A stretch of DNA of 64,000 nucleotides, taken from assembly GCA_008973525.1 (NCBI GenBank), contig WACJ01000431.1:90636-154635 (forward strand), written 5' to 3'. Below the pieces are notes generated by a model that was not told the DNA's origin, did no database searches, and saw only the letters and a list, made by a program, of their open reading frames with translations. Of this stretch, positions 35,072 through 47,205 are shown piece by piece (within the stretch, counting starts at the first letter, position 1; each line of letters starts with the position of its first letter). The DNA comes from Stenopsyche tienmushanensis (lineage: Eukaryota; Arthropoda; Insecta; Trichoptera; Stenopsychidae). The position numbers and the translations under genes are program-made.

Positions 35072-35634
35072 GATATGCAAAAAAAAAGTGAATGGCCTCA
35101 TTGCTATCTATTTTTGTACATTTAAATTTAAAATTAATAATTCAGTTACGTATTGCCTCCTGTCCATCGAATTTTACATTTAGATTTTTAAGAATATAAA
35201 TCGCAAGTATATCAGCATAGCAAATATCTGTATAATGTGTCTTGATGTCTGCGTGCTTAAAAAATAACCAGAAATAAATATATTCATCAAAAAATTGTAG
35301 TTTTAGTACTTTCATTATACAATGTTCTTGTGCTTTTTGTTTCTTGATTTTCGATTTTAACTCCAACATTAGTTTTATGTTATGAAATGCGTTGTAAGTG
35401 CGAACTTTAATCAAATATGAGATGTTAAATACTGAATTATTTAAGTATTCAAAATGACGTGTAGCCTATAACCAATTCTAAATTATTATTTAAATATTAT
35501 TTTGAATTTTCATATTAAATGTGATTATAATTTAAAGTTCTGCACCTTACCTTATCGTTTGCCATGGTTCTAACACAAAAAATAAGTGCCAAGCACAACG
35601 GTATAATTTAGGTCATGTATTGCTAATAATTGAG
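35072..35634. other. Unclassified AT-rich stretch
   Basis: No gene or repeat recognised. The 90-codon minus-strand ORF at 35,142-35,414 is Lys/Ile-rich and matches nothing I know. Confidence 0.35.
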
Positions 35635-35815
35635 ATTACACATGACTGCAATAAAATGCATCGGGGGTGAGAAAATCGACGCAGCTAAAGTTTTCCCCGG
35701 CTGTAGAAAAACAGGGATTAGGGATGTATAAATGGCATGTGATTGAAATGAACCTTGACGACTTCTCCTCCTAGCTTCGCCAATACAACTCTGATTATTT
35801 TTCCACATGTACAGA
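35635..35815 (-). repeat. Dispersed monomer related to the 7.6-8.8 kb satellite
   Basis: GGGGGTGAGAAAATCGACGC, AGCTAAAGTTTTCCCCGGCT and GATTAGGGATGTATAAATGG match the reverse complement of the satellite unit. About one monomer is present. Confidence 0.65.
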
Positions 35816-36059
35816 TTAATAACAAAGATTTTTCTTGGATTGCTAAAATGAATATTTGGGATGAGGAAATCCTATTTGCTTTTTTTTAATTTAAGATTTT
35901 CATTCAAAATCATATAACGTGTGTTTTGAATAAGTGTGAATAATCATATTAAAAAATAATTAAGTTAAAAAATAATATACATTATTTTATTATTTATCAA
36001 AAAAAACTTATTAAAAATTAAAAAAACTTTATTATGAACATTATAATATATTGTTACGA

Positions 36060-36450
36060 CATCAAAAGTTGAATGGAGTTTATAACATATGAACGATTCA
36101 CCACAGAGTGCATTATGCACCAAGAAAAGTGCATCTTTTCTGTGTTCGATCACTAAGGCAGCAGAAGGCACAAGGAACTTACATTTTGAAATTAATTATT
36201 ATTTTTAATTTATGAATTTCATACAAATTTCTATATATTTTTATTATGTTTTAATGATAATCATTAATTTATTATGCGATTGACTATATCACAGTCTTTG
36301 AAAAGCTTGTAATTTTAATTTTGCGCAAGTTTTTCTCTAATGTAGCCACTATGATGCATTTTCAGCGCAGGCGTGCAATACATTCAATTGCACTCACACC
36401 GCTTAGGATTGCAATCACCCCCTTATACAGGAAGTCTTATTAAAAGGAGA
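36060..36450 (+). repeat. Rpt-B copy 1
   Basis: Core order: CAGAGTGCATTATGCACC, AGGCAGCAGAAGGCAC, ATGATGCATTTTCAGCGCAG, GCGTGCAATACATTC, CACCCCCTTATACAGGA. Left member of a B-T-B composite. Confidence 0.85.
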
Positions 36451-36810
36451 TATTTTGCATTCTTCTCAATTTATATTATGATGTGGTGTTAAGGACTAGA
36501 ATTGCATCAATTTGCAAAAAAGTGATATGAGGGTGAGAAAATCGATGGTGAAATTTATTTAGATGGATATACCCTGTGTAATAATGCGGGTCTATAAAAT
36601 TCTAATAAATATTTGATTCCATTATTCTTGTAAGCATTTAAATAGTTTCGTTTTATGAATTAACATGCTTTTATGATTGTAAAATAATTAAACATAAGTA
36701 GCTTTTAATTTGGGATAATCAAATAAATTCGATATTTGCTAGTTTTTCAAGGGTGGTATTTTAATCGTTTGGTGTCATAAATTTCCTATAATTATAATTA
36801 GATGATCCTT
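36451..36810 (+). repeat. T segment, copy 1
   Basis: ATTTATTTAGATGGATATAC, TAATGCGGGTCTATAAAATT, AAATTCGATATTTGCTAGTT and TTTTTCAAGGGTGGTATTTT recur at 40,580-40,820 and 50,165-50,390. It lies between Rpt-B copies 1 and 2. Confidence 0.8.
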
Positions 36811-37014
36811 AAGAATGTATTAGAGAGCAATTTTTATTTGCCTCATATTTATAAATATGGCAATAATATGGCAACGTGTTGTACGTTTAATATAAAGACA
36901 TGCATTTCGTTTAATTGATGAAAATAAATGATAGAAAACCTTTTTTTTATTAATCGAGTCACACTTGATATATGAATATTAACAGCGGAAGAAATTGGAT
37001 GTAGTTTATTTCGA

Positions 37015-37393
37015 ATTATGCACTTGAAAGTATATTATGCACCCAAAAGTGCATTATGCACCGAGGGAAGTGCATAATTTACGGTTTTCAATCATTAAGG
37101 CAGCATAAAGCATCAGGAAGTAACAATTTGAAATTAATTATTATTTTTAATTTCTCAATTTCACACAAATTTTCATGAATTTTTAATGTGTATTAATGAT
37201 AAACAATAATTTATCATGCGATTGACCATATCGCAGTCTTTGAAAAGCTTGTAATTTTAATTTTGCAGAAGCTTTTCGCTAATGTAGCCACCATGATGCA
37301 TTTTCCGCGCAGGCGTGCAATACATTCACCTGCACTCACACTACTTAAAACTGCACTCACCCCATTTATACAGGATGTCCCTTGAAAATCCAT
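37015..37393 (+). repeat. Rpt-B copy 2
   Basis: CAAAAGTGCATTATGCACCG, then AGGGAAGTGCATAATTT, GATTGACCATATCGCAGTCT, TTTCCGCGCAGGCGTGCAAT and TTTATACAGGATGTCCCTTG. Right member of the first composite. Confidence 0.85.
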
Positions 37394-38100
37394 TTCCAAT
37401 TCCGATTAAACAAGAACAACATACAATGCCGTAAATGTTCTTCGTCAATTGTTGGCCCTGACATTCATAACAAACAACGGTAACCAATAATATAAATAAA
37501 AATAACAAATTCACGACCCTCACGATCTACTAGCAACAACCTAAAACCTAAACCTACCTAAAAATTTGGATTTATTTCCGGTGCTCCTAATATAATAAAT
37601 ACAGAATAAAATGATCAACCATGGTTTTAGTATTAATTTTCAAATATCATATTATTATAGATTAAAGTAAATCATCCCCGATAATACTTTAAATTGATAT
37701 GACATCCAATTAAATTCGATGATGGTGTTTATTTATATTAATATGGGAAATTTAACAAATTTAAATCCTATCTTAAAAGATAGCCTTTTTGAAACATCAA
37801 TGGAATGAATGTTCTCAGTTTGGCACATTTTAGACTTGTTGCATATTTATGTTTGCATAAATTGTGTATCAAAAAACGCACACAGCATCCAATGTATTTC
37901 TCACAGTTCAGCTCTTCTGAATATTTCATGATGGACTTTTTATTGCATTATGGAATATGAACTTATAAATATTTTAATATTTTGCATTGACATTAGAGTT
38001 CCTTAAATATCTCATTCATTACTTCTTTTTGACATTCGTTGTTGACGCTTCGTTGTCGTTATGCAATTACGAAATCAGCATACTTTATCTTATATAAAAT
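37394..38100. other. Unclassified AT-rich stretch
   Basis: Nothing recognised. A short minus-strand ORF at 37,341-37,523 starts with a hydrophobic stretch but mostly overlaps Rpt-B and is not credible. Confidence 0.35.
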
Positions 38101-38104
38101 GTAT

Positions 38105-38320
38105 TAATGTAGTTGACTTTCCTTCAGTTGACTCAACAATCGATGGATGCATCCTGATTCTATTCGGAAAGCAGAAATGCGAGAAGTTTCTCAGTTCCAT
38201 GACATTGGTTTCTGTATTGGTTGCAATACACTTATTTTGAAATGACACCCACACAAACTTCGAGAGCAGACAGTAAGGATACCAAAAAGTTGTGCAGCTT
38301 TAGTATTTAATTTTTATATT
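38105..38320 (+). repeat. Rpt-H copy 2
   Basis: GACTCAACAATCGATGGATG, ATTCGGAAAGCAGAAATGCG, TCTGTATTGGTTGCAATACA and CTTCGAGAGCAGACAG correspond in order to 32,755-32,970. Confidence 0.8.
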
Positions 38321-38764
38321 AACCTGGTAACTTTAATTACACAATGTCTAATGGATACGCGATTTTGTTTAAAGGGCGTGTTTTTGCATCTCGCCCGTTG
38401 TTATATTATGATTATTCAAGTATTTTAACCTGGATTTGCGATAGATAAATAATTAATTTACACAACATAGGTGCCCACAAAAGGAATCCTAATTGAAAGA
38501 ATAATCACCGTCTTTGTAAATATGAAAGATAAAATACTACAACTATAATTGAAATTAGAAAAAAGCTGTCGTGTGTGCATACGAAGTAGAGGTAATCAAT
38601 TTGAACAAATTTCGTAAACAAATAATAAAAACACCATAAGCATACAGAATAAAGCACACGCGCAGAATTATTCTCGTTGATACATATCTATATTCTGTCA
38701 AATTTTACTTTAAAAATATATTCATATGTGCAATGGACATTTTTACATATGTTGTTGCTACAAA

Positions 38765-38950
38765 AAACTAGGTTGAAGCCTCGTCGTATTGAAAATGCAA
38801 ATACATACGAAGTTGTTGCAGTGACAATGCAGCGTATTATGCACCGGCTGCATGTATCGGTTGCATTGCGTTTATATTGAAATGTCGTCGATTTAACCTT
38901 CGAATACCGTGTTGATCAGAAAGTTTTATATGCAGTTATAATTTATATTG
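38765..38950 (+). repeat. Rpt-I copy 2
   Basis: Partner of 33,830-34,040 (GTATCGGTTGCATTGCGTTT, TTAACCTTCGAATACCGTGT, GATCAGAAAGTTTTATATGC). Confidence 0.6.
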
Positions 38951-39204
38951 TGCTCGACTTACGTCATTTTTTATTCATACGTATTTATTCATACTAAAAT
39001 AGGCGCATTTTTATACGCGGCCCTAGAGAACCGTTTTAATAAATTTAACAATCTCAATTTTGCTGAAAAATTTGTCAAATACTGAATGGATCTCTTAGCG
39101 AAATTTACTCCGTTCACTATGAAATTTACATAGCATGTGCGAATATATTTGGATTTTAAATGATTGGATAAATATAAATTACGTTGAAAACGCATCGTCT
39201 AAAG

Positions 39205-39497
39205 CAGCGGTTCTTAAACTTATGTATGTAGTTCGCGGATCCCGTCATGAACATCATTTCTTTGGTGGACCCTCCTTTTGAAAAAAAAATTTTGTGGGCT
39301 TCATCCCAATCTTAAGTCTACCAATTCTGACTTTTTGCCCTAAATATGCGTGGTTTCATATTACGATTTTACTATTACACGACATTTATGCAAAGAACGT
39401 CCTAGTTTTTCAATTGAAGATTGGTAAATTGACTACGATTTCTACATGTCACAGATCCCCACTAAAGGTTCTACAGACCCAACATTAAGAACCGCTA
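39205..39497. mobile_element. Complete hAT-type MITE with degenerate 8-bp target duplication
   Basis: Left end CAGCGGTTCTTAAAC and right end TTAAGAACCGCTA are inverted repeats. The flanks are GTCTAAAG (39,197-39,204) and GTCCAAAC (39,498-39,505), matching at 6 of 8 positions. CAG-GGTTCTTAA ends and 8-bp duplications define hAT elements. The internal CGCGGATCCC and GGTGGACCCTCC blocks match the left end at 24,380. The ORF inside has no transposase similarity, so the element is nonautonomous. Confidence 0.75.
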
Positions 39498-39686
39498 GTC
39501 CAAACTTAAAAAAAAATCCATAAAATACGACGTCTCAAAATGGAATGCATTTTTAAAAATCTGTAGTGCTTAAACCCTAGTTTGAATCTTGATATTCATA
39601 TAAGTGAGCATAATAAATTAACTTTGAAGCATTTGTAATTTTGCATTTAGCGGAAGGTTCTTCATTATAAAAATATAATATATAGT

Positions 39687-40068
39687 TGTAGCGTGTTTGC
39701 GATTATTTTTGAGTAATTATAATGATATAAAAGTAAATAAATAAATTATAATTTCGTCGTTAATTGTCGATTTTTGATGTCGTCGAATGAGCCATCGGAG
39801 TTAAAGAATCGCCCTCTCTGCGGAGATTAAATAAGAATTTCCGTCGTACATTCTGCGAGTTCGTCTCGGTACTGCGGGGTCCCATCGCCACTAGGGGTGG
39901 AGCCCCTTCACTTCTCGTCGAGGCCCTTCAGACGCATCCGGCCTACGGAGCGCCCCCGTGATTCGAGACGCCCCTCGTGGAAGGTTGCGTGTAGCAGCCG
40001 CGACGAAGATCTAGGGCTCATGGAGACGGCGAGGAATTGAAACGCAACACAGTATTTAAAAAAAAAAT
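39687..40068 (+). mobile_element. GC-rich block, possible solo LTR
   Basis: Begins TGTAGCGTGTTTGCGATT, close to the start of the long-inverted-repeat arm at 33,231 (TGTAGCGTGGGCGATTT). It contains an AAATAAGAA polyadenylation-like site near 39,830 and a sharply GC-rich core (39,840-40,020), and may end in ACA near 40,069. The size and layout suit an LTR. No target duplication or clear primer-binding site is evident. The minus-strand ORF here is probably not a gene. Confidence 0.35.
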
Positions 40069-40184
40069 TACAATGATATTTTGGCGTCGCTACCAAAGTT
40101 TGAATTCTACGAAACTCCATATCTAATGTCCTTAATTAAAAAATATTTCGAAAGTCGTATTTTAACAATAATATGAAAAGCATG

Positions 40185-40490
40185 AAATATTGAATGGAGT
40201 TTCAAGTATTTAAAATTTGCACCTCAAAATGCACCGCATCATACACTGCAGTAAATGCATATTTTCTGACGTTCAATCACCAAGGCAGCAGAATGCAGCA
40301 GGAACTTACGTTTTTCAGCTAATTTCAGAATATAAATTTTCATGAATTTACTTAAAAAATATCCATTAAGAATTGCCCATATCGCAGATTGAGAAATATA
40401 TAATTTTAATTTTACGTGAAAAACATTCACTTGCACGCACACTACTTAAAACTACATTCATCCCCTTAAACAGGAAATCTTATCAAAAAG
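40185..40490 (+). repeat. Rpt-B copy 3, internally deleted
   Basis: GCACCTCAAAATGCACC, then AAGGCAGCAGAATGCA, CCATATCGCAGATTGAG and TCCCCTTAAACAGGAAATCT. The GCATTTTCAGCGCAGGCG block is missing. It leads directly into T copy 2. Confidence 0.75.
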
Positions 40491-40900
40491 CAATATTATG
40501 CATTATTATCAATTTAAATTTTGATGCGGTGTTAAGGACTGGAATTGCATCAATCTGCAAAAAAGTGCATTAAGGGCGAGAGAATCGATGCCAAAATTTA
40601 TTTAGATGGATATACACTGTGTAATGATGCGGGTCTGTAAAATTCTAATAGACATTTGATTGCACTTTGCGTGTAAAAAATAAAAATAGTTTCGTTTTAT
40701 GAATTAACATGCTTTGATGATTGTAAAACAGTTAAGCATAACGTGGCTTTTTAATTTAGGATAATCAAATAAATTCGATATTTGCTAGTTTTTCAAGGGT
40801 GGTATTTAAATGGTTCGGTGACATAAATTTCATATAATTATAATTAGACGATCTTTAAGAAGATATTATAGAACAATATTTATTCTCGACATGCATAATC
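40491..40900 (+). repeat. T segment, copy 2
   Basis: Nearly identical to 50,065-50,480: TGCATTAAGGGCGAGAGAAT, TACACTGTGTAATGATGCGG and TCTAATAGACATTTGATTGC are shared with single-base differences at most. Confidence 0.88.
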
Positions 40901-40964
40901 ATTTAGATAATTTATGCCGAATTTAACAGCGTTAGAATTTGAATGTATAATAGTTTATTTTTAA

Positions 40965-41360
40965 TAATGCACCCAAAAGTGCACTATGCACCGAGGGAAG
41001 TGCACCATGCACCGAGGGAAGTGCATTCTTTTTGGTGTTCAATCATTAAGGCAGCATGAAGCACCAGGAAGTTACAATTTGGAATTAATTATTATTTTTA
41101 ATTTCTCAATTTCACAAAAATTTCCATGAATTTTTAATATGTACTAATGAAAAACAATAATTTATCATGCGATTGACCATATCGCAGTCTTTGAAAAGCT
41201 TGTAATTTTAATTTTGCGGAAGCTTTTCGGTAACGTAGCCACCATGATGCATTTTCAGCGCAGGCGTGCAATACAATCACCTGCACTCACACTGCTTAAA
41301 ACTGCACTCACCCCATTTATACAGGATGTCCCTTGAAAATCCATGTGAAATATTATGAAC
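40965..41360 (+). repeat. Rpt-B copy 4
   Basis: Almost identical to 50,555-50,935. It differs by an extra internal duplication (ATGCACCGAGGGAAGTGCA occurs twice, at 40,987 and 41,010). Ends TTTATACAGGATGTCCCTTG. Confidence 0.92.
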
Positions 41361-41856
41361 CTCACCAATTGCTATTTTCCTGATCATACTAACTGCTGAG
41401 ATAAACTTGAATTATTTCAGCTTAGTTGTAAACGTAATGTTTAAACTTTGATAAACTCTATTGCATAATCATACATTCAAATTTCTCTTCTTGTTATATT
41501 GCATATATATATTGTAATATTTTTCGATAGAAAATAACACACGAACATCGCACAAACAATTTACCATTTACCTGGATGTTCCATTAACCAGTATGAAGAA
41601 TTATGGTCTGCTGAGGATTAAAACTGCACCTTGCTGCAGTAAATTAAATTGGGATTGAGAAATTAATGTAGCATAAGTTCATTTAAGTAGATATTTTCAG
41701 CAGAATTTTATTTCTTTAGGATCGCCAAGCTGGCAAATAATTGAATTCTGCCCATTGAATATGAATAAAATCGAAGCTATATTTTCCACGTATTAATATA
41801 ATTAAATCAGTATATTAATGTTAAGCCTTTTATGAGTATAAAGAAATTATTTTCAT

Positions 41857-41880
41857 ATATATATATATATATATATATAG
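41857..41880. repeat. (AT)n microsatellite
   Basis: Uninterrupted AT dinucleotides between TTTTC and GCTC. Confidence 0.9.
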
Positions 41881-42189
41881 CTCATTTCAAAAGCACATCA
41901 ATTACATATTTGGCTTTAGTTGTATATGCTTCAATTTATAAAATTATAACTACATCATTTTCAATAGGCCATTGTGAAACAATATTTGTTAAACAATAAA
42001 AACAATCTCTGGAAAATTAATTTTAATACGTGATATAATGAGTCTTTCTATTTGTAATATTGCAGTTTTATAAAAAATTCGGCGAAATTTTATCTATGAT
42101 TAAAAAATATAATATAATACATATAACTGTATTTTATAATGTATTTACAGCATTTCAAAAGTAGTATTAGAGTATGAACAACGTAAAAC

Positions 42190-42570
42190 GTTGAATTAAT
42201 ATTCGAATATTTGAACGATGTACCTCAAAGTGCAATGTGCACCGAAGGAAATGCATATTTTCTGGTGTTCAATCATTAAGGTGGCAGAAGGCATCAAGAG
42301 CATACATTTGGGATTTAAATTTTATTTTCAATTTCTGAATTTCACACTAATTTATTTGAATTTTTAATATGTATTAATATTAAACAATATTTTATTATGT
42401 GATTAAATAAAATATTGCAGTCATTAAAAATCGTATAATTTAAATTTTGCGGAAGTTTTTCATTAATGTTGATATCACACTACATTTTCAGCGCAGGCGT
42501 GCAATACATTAGCCTGCACTCACACTACTTAAAACTTCACTCACTCCATTTGTACAGAATGTCTCAAATT
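42190..42570 (+). repeat. Rpt-B copy 5, solo
   Basis: GTACCTCAAAGTGCAATGTG, AAGGTGGCAGAAGGCATC, CATTTTCAGCGCAGGCGTGC and TTTGTACAGAATGTCTC. It has no adjoining T segment. Confidence 0.8.
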
Positions 42571-43470
42571 TCTGCTAAATTTCAAGAAATTCGCCATTTA
42601 AAAATATTAAATCATTAAATCTCCTTCCCCATGTACAAGTGAGGTGGCTATCGGTTAGTCCACTTAATAATCTCTTCAGGGGGTTTGAACAAATATTTTT
42701 AAACTGATAAATAAGATTGATTCGTACAAGAGGAGGGTTCAAAAATGTTCACAATTTTGCAAGAATTTTAATAGCTGTTGACGTTGACAGGTGTTTTAAG
42801 TGTAATAAGTCAATACTTGAAGTCATTGGTATTAAAATTTAATCACTATTATCCCGAAAATGAATGCATTGATTGAGATGTTTGTGAAATTGAAATGAAA
42901 TAAAATATGGCATATTCTTATTAAATTATCTATTTAAAAGCTTTATCAACTCGAACTTCATATAATTTATATTGTGATAAGAGCTTAAATTGTATAATTC
43001 GGAATGCTTTCTATGTAGGATTTTTTTAAAATTTATTTATAATTTGTATATCCTAGAATCATATCAAATTTATTGACAGATAGTTTTGTAATCTGTGTTG
43101 TAAATTGATAAGCGGTAACAAAATTCAACTCACATGTTTGATGCATGGTCAAAAGATGTGGGTGTTTGCAAATCATTTTTGTAAAAAAAAAAAATTATGC
43201 TAAAATAGCTTTAAAAAAATCATTTTAATTATGTTATTCAAGTAGGATTATTGTCTTTTATGAAAATATTGGCCGCTATATTATTCTATTTCCGTACTTA
43301 TTAAATTTTCCTATTCCAAAGCTATTTTCCTACTATCTATGGACAAATATGTTAACCGAATTAATTATTTGTTTCAATTTTTTTTGATGATTAAATATCA
43401 ATTTCGATGGTTAGAAATATTATTAATAAATGTATATTTTACATATCCTAAATACGTCCTTTATTATTAT
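42571..43470. other. Unclassified AT-rich stretch
   Basis: No gene, repeat partner or transposon end recognised. Confidence 0.4.
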
Positions 43471-43479
43471 TTGTAACCA

Positions 43480-43720
43480 TCAGTGTTAGTTAATTTTGGT
43501 CTTGCATTCTCATGAAATGCATCGTTGCATTCTGCACATGTTAAATTGAAAAGTGCATTTTTAGGAAACGAATGATGCGGATCGCAGAAATGCAAGGAGT
43601 TTTAGTGTGTTTCAGATGGTGTGATATAGTTTCTAATACAACCATTTCATTTTGATATGCAATACTACCGTATACGAACACATTCAAAAGTACAGCGTGG
43701 CACTTAAATATTATTTTTGT
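43480..43720 (+). repeat. Rpt-J copy 1
   Basis: GATGCGGATCGCAGAAATGC, AATACAACCATTTCATTTTG and TACAGCGTGGCACTTAAAT match 52,280-52,500 (GATTCGGATCACAGAAATGT, ATCACAACCATTTCATTTTG, TACAGGGTGGCCCTTACAT). Confidence 0.7.
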
Positions 43721-44084
43721 CCATTGTTAGTTCCTATATTTGGTTGGTAAACAACGAAGATTAGATTGATTACTATATTAAGCTCATTAAAAACTTTGCG
43801 CTAATAATTTTTCGTTCACGATATATAAATATGATTTTATCATTCACTCATTCCTTATAATACTTAATTATTTAATTTATAATACTTCAATCGTTAAAAG
43901 TTTAAGGACAATATTTTGGTGTTTTATCTTTTATATAAATTTTAGATCTTATTATTGTATTCAATAGGATGAAGGGCAAAGCCATTTTCATTTATGATTG
44001 AAATGTCAATAAATTCATCCCTATATAGACTGTCGAACCATCTCTTATTAAATTCACGTGGAACCTAAAACGTCAAATTAAAAT

Positions 44085-45120
44085 TAGAAATAGGCTCAAA
44101 AAACTATGACAAAAAGATCGTTGCAAATTCACAAAAACCGCATTAAAAAATACATAAATAGGTTAAAAAACGAAATGTGGAGTAATAGGTTATCAATATT
44201 AAAACCCTCTTTGGAAAACTGTCAAATCACTCAAAAATAAAGCCACGGGAATTCTTATCTTGGTTAAAAATAAGAAGATAGTTGAAACCGATTTAGAAAA
44301 GACCAATATGCTTGCAGAAACCTTTTGTTTAAACCACAAAATTTCCGAGAACATGAGCGATAACAAAACAAAGAAGGCTGTTAACCGGTCAATCAGGGAT
44401 TTTCGTGAAGACTCACATAATGACACTCAAAAGATTAAATTATTAACTCCCTTAGAATTAATAAAGTTCATTAGTAAACTAAAGAACAAAAAGTCTCTGG
44501 GTTTTGACACAATCGATAACGCTATGATAAAAAACCTGCCATTTAAAGTAGTCATTCAAATAACAAAAATAATTAACACTTGCTTAAATATGGGGTATTT
44601 CCCAGCCACTGGGAAACCAGTGAAGGTAATTTCTTTGCCAAAACCAAGTAAGGATAATGGCAATCCAACAAATTATCGATCAATTAGCCTACTTTCAGCG
44701 TTGAGCAAGTTATTTGAATAGACTATACTAAGCAGCCTTCAAGCATTTGACACCGATGCCATTAATAATCATCAATTTGGTTTTCGCAAAAATCACTCTA
44801 CGGCTCATAAATTAACCAGACTCGTTGAGCACGTCTCACAAAACTTTAATATGAAAAGAAATACCGGAATGGTGCTTCTCGATATCGAGAAGGCATTCAA
44901 CTCGTTGTGGCACGATGCAATAATACATAAAATGATAAAGTTAAAGTTCCCTGTCTATCTAATTAAAATTACTCAATCTTATTTGAGCAACAGAGAATTC
45001 TCAGTCATGCTAAACAATAATCAATCATCCCTCCAGCCCATTTCGGCAGGTGTCCCCCAAGACAGCATACTTGGGCCCCACCTGTTCAATATTTTCATCA
45101 GTAGCTTATTTGATTATTGA
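44085..45120 (+). pseudogene. Jockey-like non-LTR reverse transcriptase, truncated
   Basis: Two in-frame blocks, 44,260-44,721 and 44,722-45,120, are separated by a TAG at 44,719. In order: LLTPLELIKFISKLKNKKSL and GFDTIDNAMIKNLP (fingers region); KVISLPKPSKDNGNPTNYRS, ISLLSALSKLFE (entry motifs of the RT domain); NNHQFGFRKNHSTAHKL (QFGFR-HST); GMVLLDIEKAFNSLWHDA (first catalytic Asp); and GVPQDSILGPHLFNIFIS (the GVPQGS box with Gly to Asp). The sequence stops just before the YADD box. The endonuclease domain and everything after the palm are missing, so this is a 5'- and 3'-truncated dead copy. Degenerate coding continues upstream to about 44,085. Clade by motif spelling: Jockey-like. The fragment at 54,610 is the same family. 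Confidence 0.85.
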
Positions 45121-46600
45121 ATTTAAAAGAGTCGTCCAATTTATTTAAAACGTAGTTCGGATTCGCCAATTAACATTTGGAAAATGGTGAAAATAAGCAA
45201 AATAGATTTGATGGAGTTTGAAGAATCATAATTTGGATAAGGTCATTAAACAAAAAAGATGAGATCTCAGCAGTTTGATCTTTATTTCTGAAAAAAATGG
45301 CTGAAGCTATGTCCTTAAACTTAAAAATTGTAATATTTAGTTTGTCTTTTTACGTCCTGAATAAATTGAACGTGCATCAATCAATTCCATTGCGTCTGAT
45401 TATGACAATAATTTTAATATTATATTTTAATTTTAAAAAAAATCAGATGGATTTATAATGTTTCAGGTTTATGTTAACAAACCATTTTTATAAATAACAC
45501 CATTTTTGAAGTTAAGAAAATAAATCAGACTCTTACAAAATAGTATTTGCAATAAGAGATGAACCTCATTCTGATGTTATTGAATGTACGCATATCGTCC
45601 ATTCAACATCTATTGATGTGCAATCTATGTATTGCACTGCATTTATAGCTTACTCAATAACGGCGTCAGGGTGGTGTAAATAGGTGGAATGGCATGAAGA
45701 GGTTGGATAGAAAACACCTCCCCTTTCATCCCAAACGCTTTATATTGTCCTGATCAGCAGAGCCCGCGATTGTCTGCGAGTATTCCTCGCCGAGCATCCT
45801 CTCATCCATGGAAGCATATTCAACATGTCATGAGGATATTTTCCGTCCTGACGAATGCTCATGATGGGAATCCTTGCATTGATGTGGAGCCCTAGGGTAT
45901 TAGGACGTTATGCATGTTCAGGAGTGCAATTGGCTTGATTGGATTGGATTGGCTTTTCAAGCAAATACCACTACATCTACCACTCTATTGTCATATCTGT
46001 ATGAATATATGTGAATCGATATAATAATTTACAGATGTGTGTAAGACAATACTGGTGTTTGAGCAATACAATCATATGGGAAAGAGTGAGGAGATCTAAG
46101 CTACATCCTTGTATCGCTTTCGTCTCATGATTTTCACGCATGGACAGTATTTTTTTAAGAGCGTTAAAATTGATTGTAAGTTTGTCGTTCATCGTGCATT
46201 TCCTGTTCATTTACATTTGTACCATGATCTCTTCAGTGTTATTTCTTATATATCACTCTAAACACAATTAGGCTAATATTCTATGTTTTGCTAACCCATT
46301 AGATAAATAAATGATGGTAGTAATTATTTATTTTTGTATGATTGATAATATCTCAGAGATTTTACAACGTATCACTTTAACATGTATCTTCTAATTAACG
46401 TAGACCAAAAAGTTATACCGTGATATTTTTTTCGCATTCCTTAATATATGAGAATTTATTGGAACTATTATTACAATATTAAGCACATTCGTAAAATGAC
46501 AATGAATATGAAAATATTTTTTGCAGTATAATTCTTACATATAAGTTATTTATTATATACCATATCTCTTCTATTGGCTAATAATATGTTTATGTTTCAA
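45121..46600. other. Unclassified stretch with one more balanced segment
   Basis: Positions 45,650-45,950 are less AT-rich and unique in the window, ending in a GATTGGATTGGATTGGC run. No protein or repeat homology is recognised. The rest is AT-rich. Confidence 0.4.
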
Positions 46601-46609
46601 TTATAACAT

Positions 46610-47005
46610 AACAATATGAACCACATTGAAATTTAAATGTGCTCTCGAATATTTGATGAATGCACCTTAAGCTGCATAGAAATGCACATTTTATTATGTT
46701 AAATAACTAAGACTGCAGAAGGTAGTAGGAGTTTACATTCTAGAATTATTTATTATTTTTAACTTTATAAATTAAAAATAAAATTCTATGGATTTTCAGT
46801 ATTTATTAATGTTAAACAATTTTATATTAAACGTTCGAACTTATTACAAACATTGAATAGCGTACGATTCCAATTTTGCAGACGGTTCACGAAACCACCA
46901 TGATGCATTTTCAGCGCAAGCGTGCAATACATTCACCTGCACTAACACTGCTAAAATCTCCACTCATCCCATTTATACAGGATGCTCCTTGAGAATCCAT
47001 GCCAA
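46610..47005 (+). repeat. Rpt-B copy 6, solo
   Basis: AATGCACCTTAAGCTGCATA, GATGCATTTTCAGCGCAAGC, GTGCAATACATTCACCTGCA, CATCCCATTTATACAGGATG. Confidence 0.8.
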
Positions 47006-47205
47006 ATAGGTGAACCTCACATGCGTATGCATTCCTAATCATACTCACTGCTGAAAACAAGACAAAACTTTTGAGCGCGTTATTCGAATGTTGGATTAAA
47101 ACTTTCAAAGGTGTTTGATATGAATTTACCATAATTTGACGTCTTGTCAATATTTTTAATATATAGTGCAATTCGATTAACTTGAAAGTTTTTAATCAGT
47201 TAATA

